A program made the position numbers and the translations under genes. From NCBI RefSeq assembly GCF_900102135.1, contig NZ_FMVJ01000018.1, positions 1 to 64,000 of the forward strand: a stretch of DNA of 64,000 nucleotides. The letters run 5' to 3'. The notes below the pieces were generated by a model, which was given only the letters and a program-made list of their open reading frames with translations, had not been told where the DNA came from and searched no databases. Positions 1 through 9,331 of this stretch are shown one piece after another. Numbering within the stretch: position 1 is the stretch's first letter; the number at the start of each line of letters is the position of its first letter. The stretch is from Microvirga guangxiensis (GTDB taxonomy: Bacteria; Pseudomonadota; Alphaproteobacteria; Rhizobiales; Beijerinckiaceae).

Positions 1-263
1 AGATCATGCGCCAGCTCCTCGAAGCACCCGGCGTTGAGCCAGCGCTGGGCCTGCTGGTAGACGGCGGCCCAGGGTGGCAGGTCGTTCGGCATCCAGCGCC
101 AGGGGGCTCCCGTCTTGATGATGTAGCGCAGGCCGTTGAACACCTCACGCAGGCAGTGCTCCCGCTGGCCGGCCTCTTCGGGCAGAAGCGTCAGGTAGGG
201 CGCCACCAACGCCCATTCTTCATCAGAGACATCGGAGGGGTATGGTTTGCGAGGTGAGGTCAT
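1..263 (-). CDS. IS5-family transposase, N-terminal part (runs off window)
   Basis: Reading the minus strand from an ATG at 263 gives an open frame of 87 codons that leaves the window at base 1. It begins MTSPRKPYPSDVSDEEW and contains NGLRYIIKTGAPWRWMPNDL, the typical N-terminal domain (DUF4096-like) of IS5/IS427-group transposases that precedes the DDE catalytic domain. The catalytic part lies outside the window, so it cannot be said whether the element is intact. The insertion end should lie in the roughly 250 bp between 264 and 514, which holds no other gene; I could not identify the terminal inverted repeat there. Family assignment is secure, activity unknown. Confidence 0.85.
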   Translation of the reverse strand, partial: MTSPRKPYPSDVSDEEWALVAPYLTLLPEEAGQREHCLREVFNGLRYIIKTGAPWRWMPNDLPPWAAVYQQAQRWLNAGCFEELAHD

Positions 264-514
264 CAGGCCTCAACGAGACAACCTCAATCCAGGTCCATAA
301 CAGCCTCTAGAGACAGACCGATTACTCGGGCAGATGCTACCAGGGCGACATGTAAGCAATGCGACGCTCGTCAACTGATGATCAAGGGTTACCTTCAAAT
401 CAAACTGCGAAGTCCGCAGTCCTTGTCCATGACCTAGTGTTTCCTCCTTGAGTTGGCGTTCGCCCTAGTTCTGCTCAGTGCTACTACCGGAACCTTTTGG
501 TTCCCGGTTCAGCG

Positions 515-961
515 TCATGTGAGTGCAGTCATTGAACCGCGGCTCATGATTTCGTTCATCGTTGAGTCAGTTTGTGGAATCCGCGCAATTACCTTGATCT
601 CAAAGTCGAAGCCGGCGAGCCAGTTCACTCCAACAGCCGTCCAATTGGGATAAGGCTTTTGAGGAAACACCCTGCTCTTGACAGCCATGACAGCGCCAAA
701 TTGTGTTTCAGGGTCGGTGTGGAATGTCGTCACGTCGACAATATCATCAATCGTGCAGCCTGCTGCTGCGAGGACTGCTCTCAGATTGTCGAAGGCTAGT
801 TGGACCTGTCGCTCGAAATCGGGCTCTGGTGACCCGTCCTCACGGCTACCCACCTGCCCTGACACGAATAAAAGATCCCCAGTGCGTATGGCGGCCGAGT
901 AACGGTGCTCGTCATAGAGAGTGTGTCGGCTGGCTGGAAAGATCGCCTGAGGTTTGGACAT
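515..961 (-). CDS. RidA/YjgF/YER057c family protein
   Basis: 148 aa, small single-domain protein of the RidA superfamily (trimeric, imine/enamine-binding fold). The start at 961 (MSKPQAIFP) is chosen over longer in-frame starts because the sequence just upstream reads AGGAG at good spacing and homology begins here. The family core GDLLFVSGQVG and the C-terminal FEIKVIARI strand are visible. The position of the catalytic arginine of true RidA enamine deaminases (the PARS motif) reads PNWT here, so this member probably lacks that activity and belongs to another Rid subgroup. It is divergent from the LysR gene at 1114 with a 152-bp shared promoter region, suggesting that regulator controls it. 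Substrate unknown. Confidence 0.85.
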   Translation of the reverse strand: MSKPQAIFPASRHTLYDEHRYSAAIRTGDLLFVSGQVGSREDGSPEPDFERQVQLAFDNLRAVLAAAGCTIDDIVDVTTFHTDPETQFGAVMAVKSRVFPQKPYPNWTAVGVNWLAGFDFEIKVIARIPQTDSTMNEIMSRGSMTALT

Positions 962-1113
962 TCTCAAACTCCTGTTCAAATAAGATATAACCCGAAACAA
1001 TTGCTCGTCCTGACTGAGCGTCGGGATTTGCCTTGCCGGAAGACAAGATAAATGCGCTTGGCGTGAATGATTAGACGTTGAAATTGGCATGAGTTGATGC
1101 GAAATCCCCATCA

Positions 1114-2013
1114 ATGAACCGGCCGTCCCTCAACGATCTCACCGCCTTTATGGCCGTAGCCACCCATCGCAGCTTTCGCCGTGCCGCGGATGAACTTGGT
1201 ATGGCTCCATCAACCCTGAGCCACACCATGCGTGGACTTGAGGATCGGTTGGGTGTGCGCCTCCTCAACCGCACGACCCGCAGTGTTTCGCCAACTGAAG
1301 CGGGGTTTCAGCTGTTCAGTCGTCTGCGAGTGACGTTCACGTCGCTGGGCGAGGCCTTGGACGCCGTATCTGCCTATCGAGGCAACGTGGCAGGCACGGT
1401 TCGGATCAACGCGCCGCGGGTGGCTGCAGCCGTTGTTGTCCGCGACATCCTCCCGCACATGGCGGTGAGGTTTCCCGATGTGGCAGTCGATCTTGTCGTC
1501 GAAGGGCGCTTGGTTGACATCGTGTCGAAAGGCTTCGATGCCGGTATCCGGCTTATTGAGTCAATTCCAAAGGACATGGTAACGGTCCCCCTCGCACGCC
1601 CGATTGGGTTTGTTTGTGTTGCCTCGCCAGCCTATCTCGATCGCGCCGGTGAACCGCTAACCCCGTATGATCTTCAGCATCATCGCTGCATCGGCCATCG
1701 CATGCCGAGTGGCAAGCTGTACCGGTGGGAGTTCCAGCGAGCTGGGCAGGAACTAAGGATTGATCCGAGCGGGCCACTGGTTCTCGATGACGAGGGCCTG
1801 ATGACAGATGCGGCCGCCCAGGGTTTAGGGATTGCATATGTGGCGAGCTGGGCTGCCGAAACTGCGCTTGCAGAGGGGCAATTAAGGACAGTGTTGTCAA
1901 CTTGGACGCACGAGCCGGAGCTAGCGGCTGTCTACTACCCGGGACACCGGGCCGTGCCACCGGCCCTGCGCGCATTCCTCGATGTCGTCAGGGACGTTAA
2001 ACCATCTAAGTAG
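1114..2013 (+). CDS. LysR-family transcriptional regulator
   Basis: 299 aa, the usual LTTR length. An N-terminal winged helix-turn-helix covers about residues 4-63 (FRRAADELGMAPSTLSHTM, then LGVRLLNRTTRSVSPTEAG), followed by a type 2 periplasmic-binding-like effector domain from about residue 90 (GTVRINAPRVAAAVVV) to the end. It is cytoplasmic and DNA-binding. It faces the RidA-like gene across 152 bp, the classical arrangement in which a LysR protein controls the divergent gene; that link is inferred. The sequence resembles the DsdC/PerR-like 'SFRRAA' subgroup common in proteobacteria, but the effector cannot be named. Confidence 0.92.
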   Translation: MNRPSLNDLTAFMAVATHRSFRRAADELGMAPSTLSHTMRGLEDRLGVRLLNRTTRSVSPTEAGFQLFSRLRVTFTSLGEALDAVSAYRGNVAGTVRINAPRVAAAVVVRDILPHMAVRFPDVAVDLVVEGRLVDIVSKGFDAGIRLIESIPKDMVTVPLARPIGFVCVASPAYLDRAGEPLTPYDLQHHRCIGHRMPSGKLYRWEFQRAGQELRIDPSGPLVLDDEGLMTDAAAQGLGIAYVASWAAETALAEGQLRTVLSTWTHEPELAAVYYPGHRAVPPALRAFLDVVRDVKPSK

Positions 2014-3958
2014 CAGGCTCCCTCATTCTAGCTGAAAGGCACCTACGAGGAACTGGACCATCTGCCACTAAGTTGAGGGAATACTCCGGATATTCTCTCC
2101 GCGTTAAGGAAGGTATTGCGTTTGCTGCTGGTCATCCGATTTGGATTTCCGTTCAAGAAGGGCCTATGTCCAGCTCGCTTTGATGGCAGCTGCGATGAAG
2201 GCCGCCAGTTGATCGATTTAGACTCAGTTGGCACGTCCATCCCTGATGATCATTGCCTGCCGGATCTATCGGACAATGGCCCCTGGATGGCAGCCGTGGG
2301 AGCCGAATTGCTCTCCGTCTCTCGCATCGTGACCAGAATCTAATCCCTGAAGATACACGCAATCTTGGGCGTCCGGTTGCGCAGCGTCAGCGTAGCCGCG
2401 ACGTCGGGCTTCTGGTCGTATTACGCAAAGCAACGGGAGAAGACACCGTTTTCCTAGATCGGTTGGATCCAGTTACGTTCGACGGAGCTTCGGATGGGAT
2501 CTCTGCCGTCTACCTCGTCCCGCCATCCGACGTCCCTAGATTGATGAGAGCGGTGACGCCGATTCTTGAGCGGACTCTGGAAGTTGGGGTTGAGCATTTC
2601 GCTATGTTCAGCGCGTCATACCTGGAAGAAGGTGAGCCAACGATAGGTCCGTTCACGATTGGCTTCTCCGTCACGCGCTCCTCTAGGTCGTGAAGAATTT
2701 CTTCGCGCAGCAATATCCTCTCACCGTTTTGGAGGACATCATGATCTACTCTGCCATGGAGACGAACGGTCGGGTTTATCGATGCAGACGACATCGCGGC
2801 GACTGCCGCTGAAGCACTCATAGTTCCCTACATTCCCAACGGGATCTCGTTCTAACGGTCTTGAGACCTTGTCCTACGACAACGTTGCAGCTCCTATTTC
2901 ATCAGCATCTGGTCTTAGAGTGGGTCACCACATGCTATGCAATCAGGAACCTGCCGCTCGCTGGCCGGCTGGAGGAACGGTTCTGATTTATGCGCACAGC
3001 TTAGCGGCCATTAATACGGCGACTTCACGAGGCGCGGAGAACCGATTGACTGATGCGGTCTTGCGGACCATCAGAAGCACACTCATGCGCTTCAATTATC
3101 TTGCTAACCGTGAAGCAACGGCCGGAGACAAATTTTGGTTTGAACTGGCTCGGTCCCAGTTGGATAACAGGCGCAGACGGCTCATAAGGATCGGTCGCCT
3201 TAAGCGCCCAGACCATTCATGCGCTCCATCAGAACACGAAAGCAGGTGGGTTCCAGCTCAGATCGGAAACCTTTGCCTAGCAAGACCTAAGCCAGCCGTG
3301 CAGGCTTTCCGGTCGAGAAGGTTGTAACCGAACTTGTTGCAGTGACATCTTCAAGCCTTGCAACCCGGCCTCCGGCATAAAGCTCTATCACGCCCATCTT
3401 GCGCCACGACATCAACCTTCGTCTCGGCGTATTCGGCTAGATTCTGTCTGACGGCCTGTGAACTTGCGTAGGGCTGCGACTCGGGCATGATCGAATAGTG
3501 CCTCGCCTTCGAAACCTTTATCGAAATGCGCGTCCATCGTCCCGCCGCGAACGTACGGACGAGCAGATCGGGAAGCTGACGGCGCAGCTGGCTTCGAAGG
3601 CGGCGTGAGAGTCCCTCACTGAAACTCTTGAACAGGGTGTCGTCCTGCCGGCCAAGACGGTGGGCGACAGGTGTCCGATGCAGTGCTGGAAGTCACGCAG
3701 GTCAGAAATGGAACACCTGAATTTCTTCTTGGGGTCATTCCGAGAAGGTTGCTGGGTCCTTATGAAAGTCCGGTTTTGACTCCCCGAGGCTGCATCAACC
3801 TTCTTCCGTCTGTTGCCGCAATCGGACTATTTCGACCGAAACGACAGCACTTAAGTTGAGCCGGATCCGGTTGAAACGCGAGCGACAAGACCTGCCTTAG
3901 TTTGTTAAGCGTTTAAGATGTAAATCATCCTTAACCCGGCTCATGCTGCAAAGAGTAA
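2014..3958. other. about 1.9 kb without an intact gene (decayed DNA)
   Basis: Only short open frames occur, on both strands and in mixed frames, and none has a convincing ribosome site plus recognisable domain. The longest (2253-2693 and 2869-3327, plus strand) have unnatural composition and were not called. Fragments that read like real protein occur but shift frame, notably on the minus strand at 3287-3620 (listed separately). Together with the IS end at 1-263 and the recombinase remnant near 8.3 kb, this suggests an old integration area. No tRNA, repeat array or clear attachment site was seen. Confidence 0.6.
3287..3620 (-). pseudogene. unrecognised decayed coding remnant
   Basis: On the minus strand several consecutive stretches read like natural protein but lie in different frames. 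One is FDKGFEGEALFDHARVAAL around 3480-3530. Another, ending at a TAG at 3287, reads GVIELYAGGRVARLEDV and finishes TTFSTGKPARLA. No single frame stays open through both. This looks like a gene broken by small indels; the family is not recognised. The boundaries are approximate, and chance open reading cannot be excluded. Confidence 0.25.
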
Positions 3959-4729
3959 GTGATTGCGATGTCGCCAAGCGACTCCAAACCGTGGATTTTG
4001 AATAGTCTCGAACGACCCGCTCGGGCACTTGTCGTCGGCGCGTCTGGCGCCATCGGATCGGCTGTCACCAAACTTCTTATGTCCGAAGGTTTCGAAACCG
4101 TTCATGCACTTTCCCGCTCGGGAGTCGATCAAGGCTTGGCTGACGTGGCGGTCGGACAGATCGACATTGAGAACGAGGCCAGCATTGCTGCCGCCGCCGA
4201 GCAAATAATCGAGGGCGCTCCCTTACGTTTCATTTTGGTGGCAACAGGACTGCTCCACGATAGCGCCCTCCAACCCGAGAAGACCTACCGCACCCTTGAT
4301 CCTGAGCATCTCCTGCGAAGCTTCCAGATTAATGCGATTGGTCCAGCCCTTGTTGGCAAGCATATGCTCCCGCTTTTGCCGAAAACGGGTAAAAGTATTT
4401 TTGCCGTTCTTTCTGCCCGCGTGGGCAGCATCGAGGACAACCGGCTTGGGGGCTGGTATGGCTACCGAGCTTCAAAGGCGGCTCTGAACCAATTTGTGCG
4501 AACCTTTGCGATTGAACTGAACCGCCAGAGGCCGGATGCTGTCTGTGTTGCCCTCCACCCTGGAACCGTCGATTCACCTCTGAGCCACCCCTTTCAAGGC
4601 GGCATCGACGTCAACAAGGTGTTCTCACCCACGTATTCTGCCGAGCGCCTGCTTGCCGTTACGGACGCACTGACGGCGGCAGACACTGGGCAATTCTTCG
4701 CCTGGGATGGACAGCAAATCCGTTTTTGA
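3959..4729 (+). CDS. short-chain dehydrogenase/reductase (CsgA-like SDR)
   Basis: 256 aa (or 253 aa from the ATG at 3968; the GTG at 3959 and this ATG are equally plausible, with only a weak AAGAG upstream). It is a Rossmann-fold oxidoreductase of the SDR family. Visible are the nucleotide-binding glycine motif VVGASGAIGSAV near residues 25-36, the structural NA(I)G motif after the fourth strand (FQINAIGPALV), and the catalytic YxxxK in WYGYRASKAALNQF with an upstream serine (VLSARVG). The product resembles the C-factor/CsgA-like SDR group with NAD(P) cofactor; its substrate is unknown. It stands alone, with decayed DNA before it and about 250 bp of non-coding DNA after it. Confidence 0.85.
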   Translation: MIAMSPSDSKPWILNSLERPARALVVGASGAIGSAVTKLLMSEGFETVHALSRSGVDQGLADVAVGQIDIENEASIAAAAEQIIEGAPLRFILVATGLLHDSALQPEKTYRTLDPEHLLRSFQINAIGPALVGKHMLPLLPKTGKSIFAVLSARVGSIEDNRLGGWYGYRASKAALNQFVRTFAIELNRQRPDAVCVALHPGTVDSPLSHPFQGGIDVNKVFSPTYSAERLLAVTDALTAADTGQFFAWDGQQIRF

Positions 4730-4979
4730 TGGCGAACCTGAGGCCTGTGTACGATCTCCTGGGCCACCTCAGGGGCAGGCTCTCACGTTGCAAATATTCG
4801 ACGAATGTCGGCTCACGAGCGCCGACGCGAAACAAGCCCTTACGTTTCAGATGTGCCATGAAGAGACGTAAAGGAACTGCTTCTCCAAGGTGTGATTGCT
4901 GCATAACCTTCCGATGGGCGCCAGCCCGCCCTCGGTTTAAATGGGGCGCACGCCGCACGGGAATAAGTACAGATTAGCT

Positions 4980-6470
4980 CTACCCACGCCAAAACTGAGG
5001 TAAGAGCAGGATCAGCACGGTGAAGAGCTCCAGTCGTCCCAGGAGCATGCCGAAGCACAGGAGCCACTTGGAGGCATCCGGGAGCGCGGCGAAGTTGCCG
5101 GACGGGCCGATGACCGCTCCCAACCCCGGCCCCACATTCGACAGCGCTGACACGGCGGCGCTGGCACTGGTCAGGAAATCGAGATCGAACGCCATCATAG
5201 CGACCGTGAGCGCGCTATAGCAGATGAAGTAGAGAGAGAAGTACACCACCACCGATCCGATCACGTCGTCCGGCAGCAGTCGGCCCGCATAGACGCGCGG
5301 AAACACGCCGCGTGGATAGAGCAGGCGCAGGAACTGGCTCTGGAGCATGCGGACCATCACCTGGAAACGGAAGATCTTCATCCCGCCCGAAGTAGACCCA
5401 GTGCACCCTCCTACGAACATGAGGCCGAAGAACAGGCCGATCATCAGGTTACCCCAGAGCGTATAATCCGCCGTGGCGTACCCGGTTGTTGTCACTACCG
5501 ACACAACGTTGAAGGCGGCCAGCCGGAGAGCGTCGGCAACGCTGTGCCCAGCCACCAGGATCAGCCATGCCGCAACCGCCAGGATCAGAACAGCTAGGAG
5601 AGTGACTAGGAACCGGACTTGGCTGTCGCGCAGGGCATCCCGCTGTCCCTGGACTAGCCGCAGGTACAGCACGAACGGCACGGCGCCTGAGAGCATGAAT
5701 AGGGTGGCGATCCAGTGCAGGGCGGCATTGTCCCAGTGGGCCATCGAAGCGTCCGATGTTGAGAACCCCGCGGTCGAGACGGTTGTTAGCGCATGAGCGA
5801 CGGCCTCAAACGGCGCCATTGCCACCAGCCAGTATGCAAGTGCGCAGGCCACGGTGAGCGCGGCATAGATCAGCACGATGCCAGCTGCGATCTCCCGCAC
5901 GCGTGGCATGACCTTCTCGGAGCGGTCGGAGGATTCTGTTCGGAATAGTTGCATGCCGCCGACGCCGAGGGTCGGCAGGATCGCGATCGCGACACCGATG
6001 ATGCCGATGCCGCCTAGCCATTGCAGGAGCGCTCGCCACAGAAGAATTCCCTTGGGAGCGTCGTCGAGTCCGACAATCACCGTGGCGCCTGTTGTGGTCA
6101 AGCCGGACATGGATTCGAAGAATGCATTGGTGAAGTGGTCCCTCAGCTGGGAATAGTCAGAGATGTAGAGTGGGATAGCTCCAAAGAGGGCGATGGTCGT
6201 CCAGGCAACTGGTGTGAGGAGAAACGCTTGGCGCAGGGTCAGCCCGCCGGACAGCCGGCATTGGGTTAGACGGGTCAGGGCCGCGCCGCAGGTGAAGGTG
6301 ATGCCGCTTCCGATGAGAAAGGCCCGCCAGTCCGGATCGCCCGTGAAGGCGTCGACGCCTACGGGCAGGAGCATGGCCGCCGCCAGCGCGAGCAGCATGC
6401 GGCCCGTCAGGTGGAAGACCGGACGGATGTAAGGTGGAGCCCATCCGCCGGGGAACGATCTCTCGCGCAT
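4980..6470 (-). CDS. trkH: Trk-type potassium uptake protein TrkH
   Basis: 496 aa integral membrane subunit of the Trk potassium transporter. Many hydrophobic segments are seen, and the four selectivity-filter loops of the TrkH/KtrB family can be picked out: GLTTTGATVIVG, TVSTAGFSTSD, VVTTTGYATAD and SNVGPGLG. The start at 6470 (MRERSFPGG) is followed by the first membrane helix about 25 residues in. It lies 9 bp downstream of trkA on the same strand, so the two are one operon: TrkA is the cytoplasmic nucleotide-binding gating ring and TrkH the pore. Length and motifs are normal for the family. Confidence 0.95.
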   Translation of the reverse strand: MRERSFPGGWAPPYIRPVFHLTGRMLLALAAAMLLPVGVDAFTGDPDWRAFLIGSGITFTCGAALTRLTQCRLSGGLTLRQAFLLTPVAWTTIALFGAIPLYISDYSQLRDHFTNAFFESMSGLTTTGATVIVGLDDAPKGILLWRALLQWLGGIGIIGVAIAILPTLGVGGMQLFRTESSDRSEKVMPRVREIAAGIVLIYAALTVACALAYWLVAMAPFEAVAHALTTVSTAGFSTSDASMAHWDNAALHWIATLFMLSGAVPFVLYLRLVQGQRDALRDSQVRFLVTLLAVLILAVAAWLILVAGHSVADALRLAAFNVVSVVTTTGYATADYTLWGNLMIGLFFGLMFVGGCTGSTSGGMKIFRFQVMVRMLQSQFLRLLYPRGVFPRVYAGRLLPDDVIGSVVVYFSLYFICYSALTVAMMAFDLDFLTSASAAVSALSNVGPGLGAVIGPSGNFAALPDASKWLLCFGMLLGRLELFTVLILLLPQFWRG

Positions 6471-6479
6471 CGGTTAGCC

Positions 6480-7865
6480 TTAGTGCCCAGTGTCGGAGGA
6501 TGGGCCGGCCAAGATCGCCTCGGCCTTGCGCAGAGCCCGGTAGGCCACCACGGCGATGACGTTATCGCCGGGGTGCACCCTGGTCGAGCTGGTCGGAATG
6601 ATCACCTGGCCGCTGCGGACAATAGCCCCGATCAGCATGCCATCGGGCATCCCGGCCTCCCGCAGAGTGCCTCTGACCAGTCGTGAGCCCTCCTGAGCTG
6701 TTGCCTGGATCACCTCGCCGAAATCCTCCCGAAGCGTATAGAGCGCGGAGACCGAGCGGTGACGCACATGCCGCAGAATGGTCGATATGGTGATGGTGCT
6801 CGGGCTCACGACCGCATCGATCCCCAGAGCGGGCAGCACATGTTCGTAGGAGGTCTTGTTCACCAGGGTGATGGCCCGGGAGCAGCCCTCGCGCTTGGCC
6901 AACACTGAGGCGAAGATGTTCGTCTCGTCGTCGTTAGTCACGGCGATGATCGTCTCGGCACTCTGGACATTCGCCTCAAGCAGAACCTCTTTGTCGAGCG
7001 CGTCGCCTTGGATTACCACGGCGGCGTCCCGCAGCTCGCGGGAGATGTACTCGGCCCGCTCGCGCGAATGCTCGACCATCTTGAGCGAAACGGAGGGCGT
7101 ATGACGGGCGATCCTGGTCGCCAGGTTGAGACCCACATTCCCGCCGCCCACGATGACGATGCGGCGGGCGACCTGCTCCTTGTGGCCCAGGAACGCCATT
7201 ACGTGATCCACGCGGTCCGTTTCGGTGATTACGTAGACATCATCTCCCTGCTGCACCTGATCTTCGGCCCGCGGCACGAACGCATGACCATTACGAACGA
7301 TGACACCGACAACAATACCGGAGCCGCCAGACGTGGAAAGCTCCTTCATCCGCCGCCCGACCAGAGAGCATCCACTCGTGTTGCAGTGAACCCCGAGGAG
7401 GTGAATCCGTCCATCTGCGAGCGCTACTGTGTCGAAGGCGCCGGGCGTCTTGAGCCGTCGTACGATGCCATTGGCAACTTCCACCTCGGGTGAGATGATC
7501 ACGTCGATGGGCAGTTGGTCGGAGGCATAGAGCCCCTGCCAGATCGGCTCCAGATAGCCGTGATGCCGGACGCGGGCAATGCGTCGTCGGACATTGAACA
7601 AGGAATAGGCCACCTGACAGGCGACCATGTTGACCTCATCAGAGCGGGTCACCGCGATCAACATGTCGGCATCGCGTACGCCGGCCCGTTCAAGGACCTC
7701 TGGATGGGAGGCGTGGCCGACCATTCCACGGACGTCGTAGCTCTCGTCCGCTCGCCGGGCCTGCTCCGGCGACAGGTCTACCACCGTTACATCAATACCT
7801 TCAGTGGCCAGATGGCGGGCGATGGTCGAGCCCACCTGTCCGGCACCGCAAACAATTACTCTCAT
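6480..7865 (-). CDS. trkA: Trk system potassium transporter peripheral subunit TrkA
   Basis: 461 aa, the standard length for a TrkA with two tandem RCK units. Each unit has an N-terminal Rossmann NAD(H)-binding domain and a C-terminal TrkA_C domain. The first dinucleotide-binding motif is at the extreme N-terminus (VIVCGAGQVGSTIARHL) and the second near residue 232 (RIVIVGGGNVGLNLATRI). Each TrkA_C domain has conserved residues such as RPGDDVYVI-like (QQGDDVYVIT) and HPGDNVIAVV. It is a cytoplasmic protein that gates TrkH. First gene of the trkA-trkH pair; the 900-bp region upstream holds only a decayed recombinase. Confidence 0.95.
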   Translation of the reverse strand: MRVIVCGAGQVGSTIARHLATEGIDVTVVDLSPEQARRADESYDVRGMVGHASHPEVLERAGVRDADMLIAVTRSDEVNMVACQVAYSLFNVRRRIARVRHHGYLEPIWQGLYASDQLPIDVIISPEVEVANGIVRRLKTPGAFDTVALADGRIHLLGVHCNTSGCSLVGRRMKELSTSGGSGIVVGVIVRNGHAFVPRAEDQVQQGDDVYVITETDRVDHVMAFLGHKEQVARRIVIVGGGNVGLNLATRIARHTPSVSLKMVEHSRERAEYISRELRDAAVVIQGDALDKEVLLEANVQSAETIIAVTNDDETNIFASVLAKREGCSRAITLVNKTSYEHVLPALGIDAVVSPSTITISTILRHVRHRSVSALYTLREDFGEVIQATAQEGSRLVRGTLREAGMPDGMLIGAIVRSGQVIIPTSSTRVHPGDNVIAVVAYRALRKAEAILAGPSSDTGH

Positions 7866-8788
7866 AGCCCCTCATTCATCCGAACGGGTTTGGCTCCAGA
7901 GTCATATAGAGCATCTTTCCCATCGATGGCCTGGATACAGTCAAGCCATTCGTGCAGGAGCCTTTCCTTTCGGGTGCGCTGCTCCGGGCGCCTTAAGTCG
8001 TAGCACTGTAGCACTATTGAGATCCTGCCAGCATATAACCGGTAGTAACGATCAACCCGCGGCCAAAGGGAAGCCGAATGGTTTGAGTTGATTCACGAGG
8101 AGAAGATCGAAGCTAGGCTAAGAACGTCCAGCTTACCTCGGTAAGCTGACAAAGGCTTTGAGATGGATGCTCAGCGTGGGTTTCCCGTCGGCACAACTAG
8201 CCAAGGTTTAGTGCGAGGGCTTCGTTTCAGGAGCACTGCAATGCAAGACACAATCGCCAACCATCCCAGCGGCACCACCACACCGTGGAACCAGGGCAAG
8301 CTGATCGGCCCTAGGTCGCTAATCGCATCCAGGATTTGGCCCTGTTTAACCTCGCCCTCAACAGTAAGCGGCGAGCCTGTGACCTCATTGCGCCCGCGTC
8401 GATGACGTGGCCCTCAATGGGCGGGTGCGATCCCGAGCCACGATCATGCAGCCGAAGACCGGCCGACCCCTTTCAGTTTGAGGTCACGGAGCAGACCCGC
8501 GAGGCCGTGGGACGCTGGATCGGTTGAATTATAGCATCCAAATTCCTCTGAGGGTTGACGGTCCTTTCGAATTCATTCGACTTCCGGAATGAGTCATCCA
8601 AGGAAATTGCAAGCGTTTTGGGAGTGTCTGTTATCCGCTTCGCCAGCACACAGTTGGTATAATTCGCAAATGTGCCAGAAGACCTTCCCGGATCGTCATT
8701 ATCATATCTGCTGGTCTATTGCGCTCTTTGCCTCAAGCGCGACCATCGGCAACAACCGGACAGCCTAAGCGATGGCCAACAAACCTGA
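7866..8788. other. gene-poor gap with a decayed recombinase
   Basis: This stretch between the start of trkA and the end of the AsnC-type regulator has no intact gene. It should contain the trkA promoter (directly above 7865). The only recognisable content is the frameshifted tyrosine-recombinase remnant at 8241-8527. The rest (7866-8240 and 8528-8788) shows short open frames only and nothing I can name. Confidence 0.6.
8241..8527 (+). pseudogene. tyrosine-type recombinase/integrase, decayed
   Basis: The ATG at 8241 opens MQDTIANHPSGTTTPWNQGK, the hallmark beginning of a roughly 200-aa tyrosine recombinase found widely in Methylobacterium/Microvirga-type genomes. The match then continues in other frames: ALFNLALNSKRRACDL from about 8337, RATIMQPKTGRP around 8430-8470 in a further frame, and FEVTEQTREAVGRWIG ending in a stop at 8525-8527. 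A segment corresponding to the family's RTxLQxxGRTRD region is missing between the first two blocks. It therefore has an internal deletion and at least two frameshifts, and lacks the catalytic C-terminal half. Family recognition is from memory of these sequences. Confidence 0.7.
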
Positions 8789-9268
8789 TCATACCGCATC
8801 CGCCATGGATACGTTCGGGAGTGGGTCAGAGGCCTTCACGTTCTTCGTCACGACATACGTGAAGTACCGCTCGATGCCCAGTTCAAGCCGCAACAACCTG
8901 TCGATCAGCCTCTGATAGGCATCTATATCTTCGGAGACGACCCTGAGAATATAGTCTACGCCCCCACCTGTGGCATCACAGGAGACGATCGCCGGTTCCT
9001 TAAGAATTACCTCTTCAAAACGCTCGAAGTCAGACTGCTGATGGCTCCTGAGCATGATTTCCACGAGAACAGCGGTTTGGCGGACGAATTTATCCGTATT
9101 GATGCGCGCCGAATAGCCGGCAATCACGCCGCTCTTCTCAAGGCGGCTAAGACGCTCCCAACATGCTGTTGGAGACAAGTTCACGGCTTCGGCAAGTCGA
9201 ATCTTGGTCATCCGACCATCGCTCTGGAGAGCAGCAAGGATTTTCAAGTCGATTTTATCGAGTTTCAT
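8789..9268 (-). CDS. doeX: Lrp/AsnC-family regulator (DoeX type)
   Basis: 159 aa with the Lrp/AsnC layout: N-terminal helix-turn-helix at about residues 3-60 (LDKIDLKILAALQSDGRMT, then LSPTACWERLSRLEKSGVI) and a C-terminal RAM ligand-binding domain (VEIMLRSHQ through YFTYVVTKNVKA). It is a DNA-binding, amino-acid-responsive regulator. It is divergent from enuR across only 63 bp, and an AsnC-type gene is a regular member of ectoine catabolic clusters (DoeX in Halomonas, AsnC in marine Rhodobacterales). By that context it probably responds to an ectoine breakdown intermediate such as diaminobutyrate; the sequence alone cannot show this. Confidence 0.88.
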   Translation of the reverse strand: MKLDKIDLKILAALQSDGRMTKIRLAEAVNLSPTACWERLSRLEKSGVIAGYSARINTDKFVRQTAVLVEIMLRSHQQSDFERFEEVILKEPAIVSCDATGGGVDYILRVVSEDIDAYQRLIDRLLRLELGIERYFTYVVTKNVKASDPLPNVSMADAV

Positions 9269-9331
9269 GGCTATCTCGCAGCCTCAGCACAATGTAAGGG
9301 TTTAACCATTACAATCATCCGAGACAATCCC

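Noticed and set aside
2253-3327. Two plus-strand frames (146 and 152 codons) in the left gap
   Set aside because: Unnatural residue composition, no ribosome sites, no family resemblance; treated as decayed DNA.
9041-9331. N-terminal extension of enuR
   Set aside because: The in-frame extension overlaps the doeX gene on the other strand and the shared promoter; protein similarity starts at the ATG at 9332.
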